The notes: generated from the letters alone by a model not told the origin. Counted from the stretch's first letter, positions 7,596 through 14,950 are shown. The stretch is DNA of 20,146 bases from Oscillospiraceae bacterium (GCA_020024215.1 JAHHUC010000040.1:1-20146); one strand, 5' to 3'. Program-made: numbers and translations.

Positions 7596-9647
7596 ATGGC
7601 AATAGACCCCAGCATGGAACCAATGCTTGAAACATTTATATATGAGTCCAATACACTTTTGGAGCAGTTGGATGAAATTCTGCTGGAATCCGAAAAATCA
7701 AAGGATTTGAGCAAAGACAGCATAAACGAAGTGTTTCGTATAATGCACACCATCAAAGGCTCTTCAGCCATGATGGAATTTAACGGAATATCTTCCCTGG
7801 CTCATGCCATTGAGGATGTGTTCTTTATCCTGAGAGATGACAACACAAAGATGAACGGGGTGGGCGAAGCTCTGTTTGATGTGCTTTTTGAAGCGTCGGA
7901 TTTCCTTAAAGACGAGATAGAATCGGTTCAAAATTCCGCAGAGGCGACACAGGACCCCAACGAGATGATAGCAGAGCTGGAGAGACTTGCCGCAATAATG
8001 AAGGGCGAAGCTCCGCCTTCAGAAAAGAAACAGGAGCAGCCTGTAAAGGAGGAGCAGCTTGCTGAGCCTTCCTCTGACAGCTGCAGAGTGAGAATTCACT
8101 TTGAAGAGGGCTGTCAGATGGAAAATATAAGGGCCTTTATGCTTATGACACAGCTTAAAGATCTGTGCGACGAGATAAGCTCTGTCCCTGCAAATCCCGA
8201 AAGCGATGCATCGCTTTGCTCCGAGATAGTCAAGAACGGATTCATCATTGATTTTAAGCCGGCATCTCAGGAAGAAGAGGTTCTGCGCACAATAGAAAAT
8301 TCGGTAAACATCAAGGCCTATGAGGTTTTAACCAAGGGCGCAGGGGAAGCCTCCTCAAATGAGACGGTTTCTCAAAGCGTGTCCCTGCATGAAAATTCAA
8401 AATCCGAGGCAAAGCAAGCAGAGCATAAAAAGGCGGATGACGCAAAGGGCTCACTCCCTTCAGCTTCCAAGGCAAAGCAGAGCCTTGTCTCTGTAAATCA
8501 GTCCAAGGTGGATCAGCTGATGGATCTGGTGGGAGAGCTTGTCACAACCGAATCCATGGTTGTCGGAAACCCCGACTTAAATGGTCTTGCGCTTGACAAT
8601 TTCCATAAGTCCGCAAGAGAATTGAGAAAGCTCACCGATGAACTGCGCGATGTTGTTATGTCCATAAGAATGGTTCCTCTTTCCGGACTTTTCCAGAGGA
8701 TGAACAGAATAGTCAGAGATATGTGCAAGAAGCTGGACAAGGAGGTGGATCTTGTCACCGAGGGCGGAGACACCGAGGTTGACAAAACCATCAACGATGC
8801 AATCGGAGATCCCTTCATGCATATGATAAGAAATGCGCTGGATCACGCCATCGAGCTTCCTGAGGAAAGAATTGCCGCAGGAAAGCCGGAAAAGGGAAGA
8901 GTTACCATTTCGGCCAAGAATATGGGCGGAGAGATTGTTATAAATATCTCTGACGACGGCAGGGGACTTGACAAAAGGGCTATATTGGAAAAGGCCAGAA
9001 ACAACGATATTTTGACAAAGCCTGAAAACGAATACACCGACAAGGAAATTTTCGGCCTTATAATGCTCCCCGGATTTTCCACCAACAAGCAGGTTACAGA
9101 ATATTCCGGCAGAGGCGTCGGAATGGATGTTGTGAGAAAGAATGTGGAAAATGTGGGCGGAACCATATCCATAGACAGTAAGGCCGGAGAGGGAACTGTG
9201 TTCACCATAAAAATTCCACTCACACTGGCCATTGTGGACGGTATGGAAATTGCTATGGGCGGCTCCATCTACACACTGCCCATCACCTCAATAAAGCAGT
9301 CATTCAAGGTTACTCAGGATCAGGTAATATATGATACAGACGGCACCGAGATGATAATGCTGAGAGGAGAATGCTTCCCGCTTATCAGACTTCACCGCCT
9401 GTTCAATGCACACACAGATGTGACAAATCTGGAGGATGGAATCGTTATACAGATTGAAAGCGGAGATAATGTGGCATGCATATTTGCCGATGAGCTTTTG
9501 GGCCAGCAGCAGGTTGTTGTCAAGCCGTTCCCCAATTTTATAGGAAAATACGAGCTTAAAAAGCTGGGACTTTCCGGCTGCACAATTTTGGGCGATGGCA
9601 GCATAAGCCTTATTCTGGATGCCAACAGCATGCTCAATATACACTAA
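7596..9647 (+). CDS. cheA: Chemotaxis histidine kinase CheA
   Basis: 683 residues with all five CheA domains. P1 (Hpt) carries the phospho-accepting histidine H51 in RIMHTIKGSS. P2, near residues 160-250, is a CheY/CheB-binding domain (VRIHFEEGCQMENIRAF). P3 is the dimerisation helix pair starting at VDQLMDLVGELV. P4 is the HATPase with N-box HMIRNALDHAIE, G1 DDGRGLD and G2 YSGRGVGMDVVRKN. P5 is the CheW-like regulatory domain to the C-terminus. A charged Glu/Lys/Ser linker joins P2 to P3. Receptors control its autophosphorylation, and phosphate passes to CheY and CheB. GGTG lies 7 nt before ATG 7596. It is the first gene of a four-gene che operon; no cheY, cheC or cheD is in this window. Confidence 0.98.
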   Translation: MAIDPSMEPMLETFIYESNTLLEQLDEILLESEKSKDLSKDSINEVFRIMHTIKGSSAMMEFNGISSLAHAIEDVFFILRDDNTKMNGVGEALFDVLFEASDFLKDEIESVQNSAEATQDPNEMIAELERLAAIMKGEAPPSEKKQEQPVKEEQLAEPSSDSCRVRIHFEEGCQMENIRAFMLMTQLKDLCDEISSVPANPESDASLCSEIVKNGFIIDFKPASQEEEVLRTIENSVNIKAYEVLTKGAGEASSNETVSQSVSLHENSKSEAKQAEHKKADDAKGSLPSASKAKQSLVSVNQSKVDQLMDLVGELVTTESMVVGNPDLNGLALDNFHKSARELRKLTDELRDVVMSIRMVPLSGLFQRMNRIVRDMCKKLDKEVDLVTEGGDTEVDKTINDAIGDPFMHMIRNALDHAIELPEERIAAGKPEKGRVTISAKNMGGEIVINISDDGRGLDKRAILEKARNNDILTKPENEYTDKEIFGLIMLPGFSTNKQVTEYSGRGVGMDVVRKNVENVGGTISIDSKAGEGTVFTIKIPLTLAIVDGMEIAMGGSIYTLPITSIKQSFKVTQDQVIYDTDGTEMIMLRGECFPLIRLHRLFNAHTDVTNLEDGIVIQIESGDNVACIFADELLGQQQVVVKPFPNFIGKYELKKLGLSGCTILGDGSISLILDANSMLNIH

Positions 9648-9666
9648 AGAGGAGGAAAAGGCAGAT

Positions 9667-10143
9667 ATGAACAATGAAAACATCGAAATGAGCCAGGATG
9701 CTCTTGATGATCTCACAGGAAGATATTTAACCTTCTATATAGGCGATTCCTTCTACGGAATAGAGCTTATAGATATACTTGAGATAATAGGAATACAGCA
9801 GATAACGCCTGTTCCGGGGCTTCCCAACTATTTTAAGGGACTTATAAATTTAAGAGGAAAGGTGGTCCCTGTCATTGATGTCCGTCTTAAATTCGGACAG
9901 GAGGAAAAGCCGTATGACGATAAAACCTGTATAATTGTGGTTACTATTCAGAATATGCAGGTGGGACTTGTTGTGGACAGTGTTGCAGAGGTTGTGACAA
10001 TAGAGGGCAGCCAGAAAAACGAGCCTCCTCTTTTGGGCAAAAACGGTGAAAGATACCTTTCTTCTATTGCAAAGGTGAATGACAGGGTTATCCTGAATAT
10101 AGATTGTGATAAATTCTTCCAGAGCGATCTCAGACCCTATTAA
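9667..10143 (+). CDS. cheW: Chemotaxis coupling protein CheW
   Basis: 158 residues forming one CheW domain: RYLTFYIGDSFYGIELIDI at the start of the first subdomain, the signature PNYFKGLINLRGKVVPVIDV, then VGLVVDSVAEVV and a closing ILNIDCDKFF. CheW bridges chemoreceptors and CheA P5 in the signalling array. The frame is open upstream to an ATG at 9619 inside the end of cheA. AGGAGG and AAAGG just before ATG 9667 mark the real start, about 20 nt after the cheA stop. It is co-transcribed with cheA and cheR. Confidence 0.97.
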   Translation: MNNENIEMSQDALDDLTGRYLTFYIGDSFYGIELIDILEIIGIQQITPVPGLPNYFKGLINLRGKVVPVIDVRLKFGQEEKPYDDKTCIIVVTIQNMQVGLVVDSVAEVVTIEGSQKNEPPLLGKNGERYLSSIAKVNDRVILNIDCDKFFQSDLRPY

Positions 10144-10161
10144 AATAAAGGAGAGGGACAA

Positions 10162-11013
10162 GTGGATACGCAAAAGCAGATAAATGACAGTCAAAGCCGA
10201 ATCATAAGGATGACGGATAAGGAGTTTGCAACTCTGACAAGATTTATCAAGGAGCAATACGGCATAGATCTGACCAAAAAAAGAGTGCTCATTGAAAGCC
10301 GTCTCACAAATGATCTGCACAAGAGGGGCTTGACCAGCTTTGAACAGTATATGGAGATACTGTTCAAGGATAAATCCGGAAATGAAACTGTCAACTTACT
10401 TAATAAGCTGACTACAAACCTCTCATACTTCATGAGGGAAAATGACCACTTCAATTATCTTTATAATACTGTTCTTCCCGCTTTAGAAAGAAAGAAAACG
10501 GATCATGTGCTCAGGATATGGAGCGCCGGATGTTCCACCGGGCAGGAAGCCTACAACATACAAATGGTTATAGATGAGTATTTTGGAAGCAGAAAAAAGG
10601 AATGGGATGTTTCTATGCTGGCAACCGACATATCCATGCGGGTGCTCAACAAAGCCAAAAGCGGTGTATACACTGCCGATGAGCTAAAGGATCTGCCGGC
10701 AAACTGGAGGCATAAATATATTTCTCCTTTGAAGGACGGCACCTTTCAGATATGCGATGAGATAAGAAAACAGGTCATATTCAGACCGGGAAATCTCATG
10801 GAGGACTTCCACTATAAAAAGCCCTTTGACGTAATATTCTGCAGAAATGTCATGATATATTTTGACGCGGAGACAAAGGCCCAGATTGTCAACAAGTTCT
10901 ACAACTGGACATCGCGAGGAGGCTATCTGTTTATCGGTCATTCTGAAAGCATAAGCGGTATAGGAACAAAATACACCTATATCCAGCCGGCAATATATCA
11001 AAGGAGGATTTAA
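10162..11013 (+). CDS. cheR: Chemoreceptor glutamate methyltransferase CheR
   Basis: 283 residues. The N-terminal helical domain (TRFIKEQYGIDLTKKR, then TTNLSYFMREN where many CheRs read TNxTxFFRE) precedes a SAM-binding Rossmann domain: IWSAGCSTGQEAYNIQM (usual GCSTGEEPYSLA), LATDIS, then DVIFCRNVMIYFD and a closing GYLFIGHSESI. It adds methyl groups from SAM to receptor glutamates during adaptation, opposed by CheB. It starts at GTG 10162 after GGAGAGGG, 18 nt downstream of cheW. The small motif changes are conservative, so activity is expected. Confidence 0.96.
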   Translation: MDTQKQINDSQSRIIRMTDKEFATLTRFIKEQYGIDLTKKRVLIESRLTNDLHKRGLTSFEQYMEILFKDKSGNETVNLLNKLTTNLSYFMRENDHFNYLYNTVLPALERKKTDHVLRIWSAGCSTGQEAYNIQMVIDEYFGSRKKEWDVSMLATDISMRVLNKAKSGVYTADELKDLPANWRHKYISPLKDGTFQICDEIRKQVIFRPGNLMEDFHYKKPFDVIFCRNVMIYFDAETKAQIVNKFYNWTSRGGYLFIGHSESISGIGTKYTYIQPAIYQRRI

Positions 11014-11018
11014 GGCAA

Positions 11019-12065
11019 GTGGATGTATCTTTTTCAAATAAAAAAATAAAAGTACTGGTTGTAGACGATTCCATGTTTTTCCGCCGTGCATTGAGCGACA
11101 GCCTTTCCCGAGATGCAAGGATAGAGGTTATCGGCATGGCAGTCGATGCCATAGATGCGATGAGCAAGATAAAATCCTTAAAGCCGGATGTTGTCACACT
11201 GGATGTGGAGATGCCCCATTTAAACGGAATAGATTTTTTAAAACAGCTTATTCCGGTGCATCCCTTACCTGTTGTTGTAGTCAGCTCTGCGCCTATAAGG
11301 GCATTGGATGCCTTGGATGTGGGAGCGGTGGATTTTGTCAGAAAGCCGGATATCAAAAATCCTGAGGCTACAACAGCCTTTATGTCCGAGCTTATTCTAA
11401 AGGTAAAAATTGCATCTACTGCCCATGTGGGAGGCAAAAAAACAGCTTCACGATTTTTTGGAAATATGCACCTCAACAGCGGCGCAGGCAAAAACAAGGT
11501 CATCGCCATAGGGGCATCTACCGGCGGAACAGAGGCAATTTTAAGCGTTGTCAAGGATCTTCCGGACACAACACCGGGAATAGTCATAGTTCAGCATATG
11601 CCTCCTGTGTTTACCAATATGTATGCGCAGAGGCTGGACAGGATATGCAATATGCATGTTGTTGAGGCAACAAATGGCGCCAGGGTGGAAAAGGGCAAGA
11701 TAATAATAGGGGCAGGAGAATTCCAGCTCAGGTTGGCAAAGGATGCTCAGGGCTATTATGTCAAAAGCGAGCCGGGACCTAAGGTGAGCGGTCACTGTCC
11801 TTCGGTGGATGTGCTTTTTGAATCTGTTGCACTTACGGCAGGCAGCAATGCAATGGGGGTTATTCTCACAGGCATGGGTGCAGATGGAGCAAACGGACTT
11901 CTGAAAATGAGAAAGGCAGGAGCCTATACAATAGGTCAGGATAAGGAGAGCTGTGTTGTTTACGGAATGCCTATGGTTGCAAATAACATAGGTGCTGTTC
12001 AAAGACAGTTTCCCTTAAATGAAATAGGAGCAGAAATCATACACCATCTCAACAGCGGTGTATAA
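11019..12065 (+). CDS. cheB: Chemoreceptor methylesterase CheB
   Basis: 348 residues. The receiver domain has D16-D17, phospho-acceptor D62 in TLDVEMP, S89/S90 and K109. A linker follows, then the methylesterase domain with the Ser-His-Asp triad: S167 in GASTGG, H193 in QHMPP, and D289 in GMGADG. It demethylates or deamidates receptors when phosphorylated by CheA. The start is GTG 11019; its SD AAGGAGG (11001-11007) lies inside the last codons of cheR, so the two genes are probably translationally coupled. A strong terminator follows at 12091-12132, ending the operon. Confidence 0.97.
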   Translation: MDVSFSNKKIKVLVVDDSMFFRRALSDSLSRDARIEVIGMAVDAIDAMSKIKSLKPDVVTLDVEMPHLNGIDFLKQLIPVHPLPVVVVSSAPIRALDALDVGAVDFVRKPDIKNPEATTAFMSELILKVKIASTAHVGGKKTASRFFGNMHLNSGAGKNKVIAIGASTGGTEAILSVVKDLPDTTPGIVIVQHMPPVFTNMYAQRLDRICNMHVVEATNGARVEKGKIIIGAGEFQLRLAKDAQGYYVKSEPGPKVSGHCPSVDVLFESVALTAGSNAMGVILTGMGADGANGLLKMRKAGAYTIGQDKESCVVYGMPMVANNIGAVQRQFPLNEIGAEIIHHLNSGV

Positions 12066-12090
12066 TTTTGAAGCCTTCAATAAACGTATG

Positions 12091-12132
12091 ATTCGCATAG
12101 AGGAAAGTTTTTCCTGCTATGCGAATTTTTTT
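12091..12132 (+). terminator. Rho-independent terminator after cheB
   Basis: ATTCGCATAG (12091-12100) pairs with CTATGCGAAT. The interior AGGAAA also pairs with TTTCCT across a bulged G, and the stem runs directly into TTTTTTT. It lies 25 nt after the cheB stop. Strong stem and U-tract. Confidence 0.93.
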
Positions 12133-12209
12133 ACGGCAATAAAAAAGATAATAATTATTGTTTTACCGAAAATTTCTGATTAAATCAAGGGAAAAATTAA
12201 AAAATTTTA

Positions 12210-12238
12210 TTGACAAACAAAGGATGTGATGTTAGAAT
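12210..12238 (+). promoter_or_regulatory. Sigma-A promoter of the hemerythrin gene
   Basis: TTGACA (12210-12215), 17 bp, TAGAAT (12233-12238). The -35 is a perfect match and the -10 has one mismatch. Transcription would start near 12245, leaving a leader of about 158 nt before ATG 12403. The AT-rich stretch upstream (AAAAATTAAAAAATTTTA) may act as an UP-type element. Confidence 0.85.
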
Positions 12239-12265
12239 AAAAAACGTGGGAAGAATGTTTTGCAT

Positions 12266-12335
12266 ACACCTGTTCTTCATTCGCATCCGGATTCTACATA
12301 TATGGTTAAAAGCGAATGAATATCAGGCAAGGTGT
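12266..12335 (+). promoter_or_regulatory. Foldable 5' leader of the hemerythrin mRNA
   Basis: Inside the predicted transcript, TTCATTCGC (12276-12284) and GCGAATGAA (12312-12320) form a perfect 9-bp stem around a 27-nt loop. Outside it, ACACC (12266-12270) pairs with GGTGT (12331-12335). CCTG (12269-12272) could instead pair with CAGG (12324-12327), giving two competing folds. No T-run follows, so any control would be at translation or RNA stability. I do not recognise a known riboswitch class (no GEMM, purine, cobalamin, fluoride or ZTP motif). Confidence 0.45.
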
Positions 12336-12402
12336 CAGACGAGAAAGCCCCTGGGTAAAAATATGAATGGTAAAATAATAAAATTGTGAAAGGAAAAGTG
12401 CT

Positions 12403-12804
12403 ATGAAATACGAACTTACAAAGGATTTGGAAACAGGAAACAGCGTCATTGACAAAGAACATAAAGAGCTTTTTAATGCCGTTAATGAAATGATGGATGC
12501 ATGTTCTAAGGGCAAGGGAAGGGCTCAGGTAGATTCTACGGTAAAATTTCTTCTGGATTATGTAGGCAGACACTTTGCCCATGAGGAGCAGCTGCATCAG
12601 AGAAGCGGATTTGAAAATTTTGCAGCTCATAAGCAGTTCCATGCAAATTATGCTGCCAAGCTGAAGCAGATTGTGTCTGCTATCCCTGCAACCGGTGCTA
12701 CAATGGCTGATTTGACCAGCATCAATCAGCATGTGGGAATACTTGTAAGCCATATCCGCAGCACTGATAAAAAGCTGGGCGAATTTCTTAATTCCAAAAA
12801 ATAA
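12403..12804 (+). CDS. Bacteriohemerythrin (di-iron oxygen-binding protein)
   Basis: 133 residues, a single four-helix hemerythrin domain. All ligands of the oxo-bridged di-iron site are visible: H20 (DKEHKELF), H57 and E61 (HFAHEE), H76 and H80 (HKQFH), H116 and D121 (HIRSTD). No transmembrane or signalling domain is attached, so it is a soluble single-domain form that binds O2, and in some bacteria NO. In motile anaerobes such proteins may buffer or deliver oxygen, or signal it to chemotaxis. It has its own sigma-A promoter and leader, and AAAGGA 8 nt before the ATG. It is separated from the che operon by a terminator. Confidence 0.96.
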   Translation: MKYELTKDLETGNSVIDKEHKELFNAVNEMMDACSKGKGRAQVDSTVKFLLDYVGRHFAHEEQLHQRSGFENFAAHKQFHANYAAKLKQIVSAIPATGATMADLTSINQHVGILVSHIRSTDKKLGEFLNSKK

Positions 12805-12879
12805 CCTGTGAATAAATATTGAAGCGGCATCAAAAAGCCAAACAATATTTTTAAATAAAAGCTGTTCAAGCTGCAAAGA

Positions 12880-12925
12880 GGGCTTGTTGTCTGTGTAAGG
12901 CAGGCGGCAAGCCCTTTGGTTTTGG
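12880..12925 (+). terminator. Candidate terminator after hemerythrin
   Basis: GGGCTTG (12880-12886) pairs with CAAGCCC (12908-12914), and AAAG/CTTT can extend the stem past one bulged A. The T-rich, imperfect TTTGGTTTTGG follows. It lies about 75 nt after the stop codon. The loop is 21 nt, so this is moderate evidence. Confidence 0.5.
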
Positions 12926-12926
12926 C

Positions 12927-12973
12927 CTGATTGGTTTATTGTTTCAGCAATTCAAGATGCTCAATCAGTTTTT
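12927..12973 (+). terminator. Second candidate terminator after hemerythrin
   Basis: CTGATTG (12927-12933) and CAATCAG (12962-12968) are perfect inverted copies followed at once by TTTTT. The interior holds a smaller hairpin, ATTG-TTTCAG-CAAT (12938-12951). The stem is short and AT-rich, so termination may be partial. It could act as a backup to the hairpin just upstream. Confidence 0.45.
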
Positions 12974-13110
12974 AAGTGCTTCATACACTTAAATTCTTGT
13001 AAGCAGAGCAATTCATGATAATGGGATTTTTTTACCTATGACAGCTCTGGGCTTTCTTTTTGGCCTTTGATTTTTGAGGCTGATTTTATACTGACCATTA
13101 TTTATATAGC

Positions 13111-13170
13111 TCCATTATAAAAATTACCCCGTCTGTCAGGCAGTACAGCATACTGACAGATGGGGTAATT
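13111..13170 (-). terminator. Strong terminator of the parA-comFB operon
   Basis: 18-bp arms at 13122-13139 and 13153-13170 (AATTACCCC-GTCTGTCAG and CTGACAGA-TGGGGTAATT) have one mismatch and a 13-nt loop. Read leftward the stem runs into AATTTTTATAATGG. It sits 20 nt after the stop of the ComFB-type gene. It might also stop rightward readthrough, but no direct T-run follows on that side. Confidence 0.85.
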
Positions 13171-13189
13171 CAAGCTTAAAAAGCTTTTT

Positions 13190-13669
13190 TTAGTGCATGG
13201 GGTGATTTTTTATTTGGAGAATAGCTTTTATCAAAGCTGCCGAAACTTCCTTTGTGGAGCATTCCTGCAAAAGCGCAGCAAGCTCGTCAGCATCAGCAAC
13301 CACATATTTGGGCTGGAGATAATTAAGCGCCAATGCTGCCACATCCTTTTTGCATTTGTCACAGCGGCAGCAGTTGAATTTTTCAAAGGCTGCATCCAGC
13401 CTTTCTGCCACCAGATTTTCCATCAGGTTTATAACCGAAAGCTCCTTTGAATGGGAAAGCTTTACAGAAGATGCGCTGAAAGCCTTGTTTATATTGCTTT
13501 CCAAAATAGAGAGTGTGTTGGGCTGCTGCTTTGCATCAGGCACATCCGAATCTTCTGGTGAAAGAGGCTTTTTTTCTTCCTCTTCTGTGTTTACATATTC
13601 GGGCGCTGATGGCATTATAAGGTTGAACACATAATCTTTATCCAGATTTTTCTTGTTAGAGGAAGCCAT
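13190..13669 (-). CDS. ComFB-domain protein (cyclic-di-GMP receptor family)
   Basis: 159 residues. The C-terminal half is a ComFB (late competence development) domain: VINLMENLVAERLDAAFEKF (79-98), the cysteine cluster C100, C101, C103 and C106, then DVAALALNYLQPKYVV (109-124). The N-terminal 70 residues are charged and low in complexity (EEEEKKPLSPED). ComFB proteins have been reported as cyclic-di-GMP receptors in cyanobacteria; the Cys cluster may bind a metal. No competence genes are visible here. The start ATG 13669 directly follows the parA stop (TAA-ATG), and its SD, AGGGAGGTG, lies within the end of parA. Translation is therefore probably coupled, pointing to a joint function with the ParA ATPase. 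Confidence 0.85.
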   Translation of the reverse strand: MASSNKKNLDKDYVFNLIMPSAPEYVNTEEEEKKPLSPEDSDVPDAKQQPNTLSILESNINKAFSASSVKLSHSKELSVINLMENLVAERLDAAFEKFNCCRCDKCKKDVAALALNYLQPKYVVADADELAALLQECSTKEVSAALIKAILQIKNHPMH

Positions 13670-14440
13670 TTAAAGCACCTCCCTTTTTATAAGCTCTTCC
13701 ACAAGAGCCTTGTAATCTCCCACGGCTTTGTTTCTGGAAGCAAATTTATATATGTCCTCACGATGTATCTGTGCATTGGTAAGGGCGTTGCTCTGGCGTA
13801 TGGTGGTATTCAGAAGCGGAACATCAAGCTGATTTGCTATATCTGAAGAGGCCTCTTTTATAACCTTGCTCACAGTTTCTCTGGAGGCAAAGTGGGTGAG
13901 GACTATTCCTGCAGCCTTTACATTGGGATTGCTTTTTTTCCTAACCTCCTCCAGTGTGCCTTTAAGCTGAACAAGCCCCTGAAGGCTGAAAATATCAGGA
14001 AGCGCAGGTATAAGAACATAGTCAGACACAGTGAAGGCATTGACGGTTAAAATTCCCAGCGCAGGAGGGGAATCTATCAAAATGTTGTCATAAAGATTGA
14101 ACACCGGCTTAAGGCACTTGCTCAGAAGATATTCTCTTCCTTTTCCCGTAAACTCCAATTCTATTGCACTTAGCAGCATGTTGGAGGGAATTACATCGCA
14201 AAGAGGTGTGTGCTGAATTGTCTGCACAGCCAGCAGCTCACCCTTGAGCGCATGATATATGGAGTTTTGCATGACAACCCTATTATCTGCCCTGAGGCTG
14301 AAGGAAAGATCCCCCTGCGGGTCAAAATCCACACACAGCACCCTTCTGCCCAGATGTTTAAGGCCCATAGCTATGGCATTGGTGGTGGTGGTTTTTCCAA
14401 CACCGCCCTTTTGGTTGGATACACAGAGAATTTTAGCCAT
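13670..14440 (-). CDS. Orphan ParA/Soj-family ATPase
   Basis: 256 residues with a deviant Walker A, K11-G-G-V-G-K16-TT (SNQKGGVGKTT), Walker A' VDFDPQGDLSF, and a Walker B-type LIDSPPALGIL. The lysine at position 11 is the ParA signature residue. The family forms ATP dimers that move on nucleoid DNA and position cargo such as plasmids, chromosome origins, chemoreceptor arrays or carboxysomes. No ParB or parS-like gene is next to it, so chromosome partition as with Soj is unlikely. Lying between chemotaxis and flagellar operons, it may place the chemosensory or flagellar apparatus. The frame extends to an ATG at 14473, but AGGAGG 8 nt before ATG 14440 marks MAKILCV as the start. Confidence 0.93.
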   Translation of the reverse strand: MAKILCVSNQKGGVGKTTTTNAIAMGLKHLGRRVLCVDFDPQGDLSFSLRADNRVVMQNSIYHALKGELLAVQTIQHTPLCDVIPSNMLLSAIELEFTGKGREYLLSKCLKPVFNLYDNILIDSPPALGILTVNAFTVSDYVLIPALPDIFSLQGLVQLKGTLEEVRKKSNPNVKAAGIVLTHFASRETVSKVIKEASSDIANQLDVPLLNTTIRQSNALTNAQIHREDIYKFASRNKAVGDYKALVEELIKREVL

Positions 14441-14471
14441 CGAGACTCCTCCTAAGTTACTTGTAGCTAAC

Positions 14472-14500
14472 ATTATACAGCATATCCGACAAATTTACAA
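14472..14500 (-). promoter_or_regulatory. Sigma-A promoter of the parA-comFB operon
   Basis: On the minus strand TTGTAA (14500-14495), 17 bp, TATAAT (14477-14472). The -10 is a perfect consensus and the -35 is 4/6. The start would be near 14465, giving a leader of about 25 nt with AGGAGG. Confidence 0.85.
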
Positions 14501-14540
14501 TAGAATACCGCACTGTAAGGAGTAAACTTTTATCAAATGC

Positions 14541-14568
14541 TTTAGTTTTTGATGTTGCTGCCGAATAA
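14541..14568 (+). promoter_or_regulatory. Candidate sigma-28 (SigD) promoter of the flgM operon
   Basis: TTTAGTTT, then 11 nt, then GCCGAATAA, compared with the flagellar sigma consensus TAAAGTTT-N11-GCCGATAA. The -10 carries one extra A. The start would be near 14575, about 50 nt before GTG 14627. In B. subtilis flgM is also read by SigD, giving feedback through the anti-sigma factor. Confidence 0.55.
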
Positions 14569-14586
14569 GGAAGTTAGAAGGTATTA

Positions 14587-14598
14587 GAGCTTAAGCTC
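14587..14598. repeat. 12-bp perfect palindrome upstream of flgM
   Basis: GAGCTTAAGCTC lies between the candidate sigma-28 promoter and the flgM start, in the predicted 5' leader. It could be a small operator. It has no loop, so RNA folding is unlikely. Chance occurrence cannot be excluded. Confidence 0.3.
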
Positions 14599-14626
14599 AA
14601 TTTACAATAAGTTAGGGGTGTTCTGA

Positions 14627-14947
14627 GTGAAAATAAATCCCATGATAGCTTTACAAAGCTACGGAAGAATTTCAAACATAAATAAAAATCACAGCAGAAT
14701 AAACGCATCCGGGGCGGAATCTAAAGTTGTAAAGGAAAATGCCGATCAAATTCAGATAAGCCCCGAGGGTGAAAGAAATGCAGAAATAAGCCGTCTTGTA
14801 AAGACTGCTGCAAAAAGCAGCGAGGGCGGCAGGAAGGTGTCTGCTGAGCGAATTGAAAAAATCCGTGAGCAGGTTAAAAGCAAAAGCTATTATGTGCCCA
14901 CCGAGGATTTGACCAAGGCGTTTTTAGGCAGCTGGTTCGGGGTATAA
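14627..14947 (+). CDS. flgM: Anti-sigma-28 factor FlgM
   Basis: 106 residues. The N-terminal half is polar and probably disordered. The C-terminal half has the FlgM signature: DQIQISPEG (40-48), SRLVKTA, then VSAERIEKIREQVKSKSYYV and the closing helix TEDLTKAFLGSWF. FlgM holds sigma-28 inactive until it is exported through the completed hook-basal body. The start is GTG 14627 with GGGGTG 6 nt upstream. It leads an operon whose order (flgM, flgN, flgK, flgL, yviE, fliW, csrA) is that of B. subtilis. A candidate sigma-28 promoter precedes it, which would give feedback control. Confidence 0.93.
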   Translation: MKINPMIALQSYGRISNINKNHSRINASGAESKVVKENADQIQISPEGERNAEISRLVKTAAKSSEGGRKVSAERIEKIREQVKSKSYYVPTEDLTKAFLGSWFGV

Positions 14948-14950
14948 TCT

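Larger units (their letters stand above)
12805..13189. other. Intergenic stretch with several hairpins and no gene
   Basis: 385 bp between hemerythrin and the ComFB-type gene. I find no open frame with a ribosome site in either strand. It holds two candidate rightward terminators (listed separately), a perfect 8-bp hairpin TTTAAGTG/CACTTAAA (12971-12993), and the strong leftward terminator at 13111-13170. The amount of pairing in 12880-13000 is more than a simple spacer needs, so a small non-coding RNA or a gene remnant is possible. I see no known RNA family. Confidence 0.5.

Noticed and set aside
10931..11587. Minus-strand open frame of 218 codons across cheR and cheB
   Set aside because: It is the complement of well-supported che genes. 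Its Ser/Ile/Leu-rich composition is that of an antisense shadow.
12316..12366. A 16-codon open frame in the hemerythrin leader, possible leader peptide
   Set aside because: No Shine-Dalgarno site, its ATG is buried in the 9-bp stem, and the codon pattern is not informative.
12239..12402. Cyclic-di-GMP (GEMM) riboswitch upstream of hemerythrin, attractive given the locus
   Set aside because: The conserved GEMM-I and GEMM-II sequence blocks are not present. Only generic stems are seen.
13670..14440. Calling this gene soj or minD
   Set aside because: No spo0J/parB neighbour, no MinD membrane helix at the C-terminus, and no minC or flhF/flhG context.
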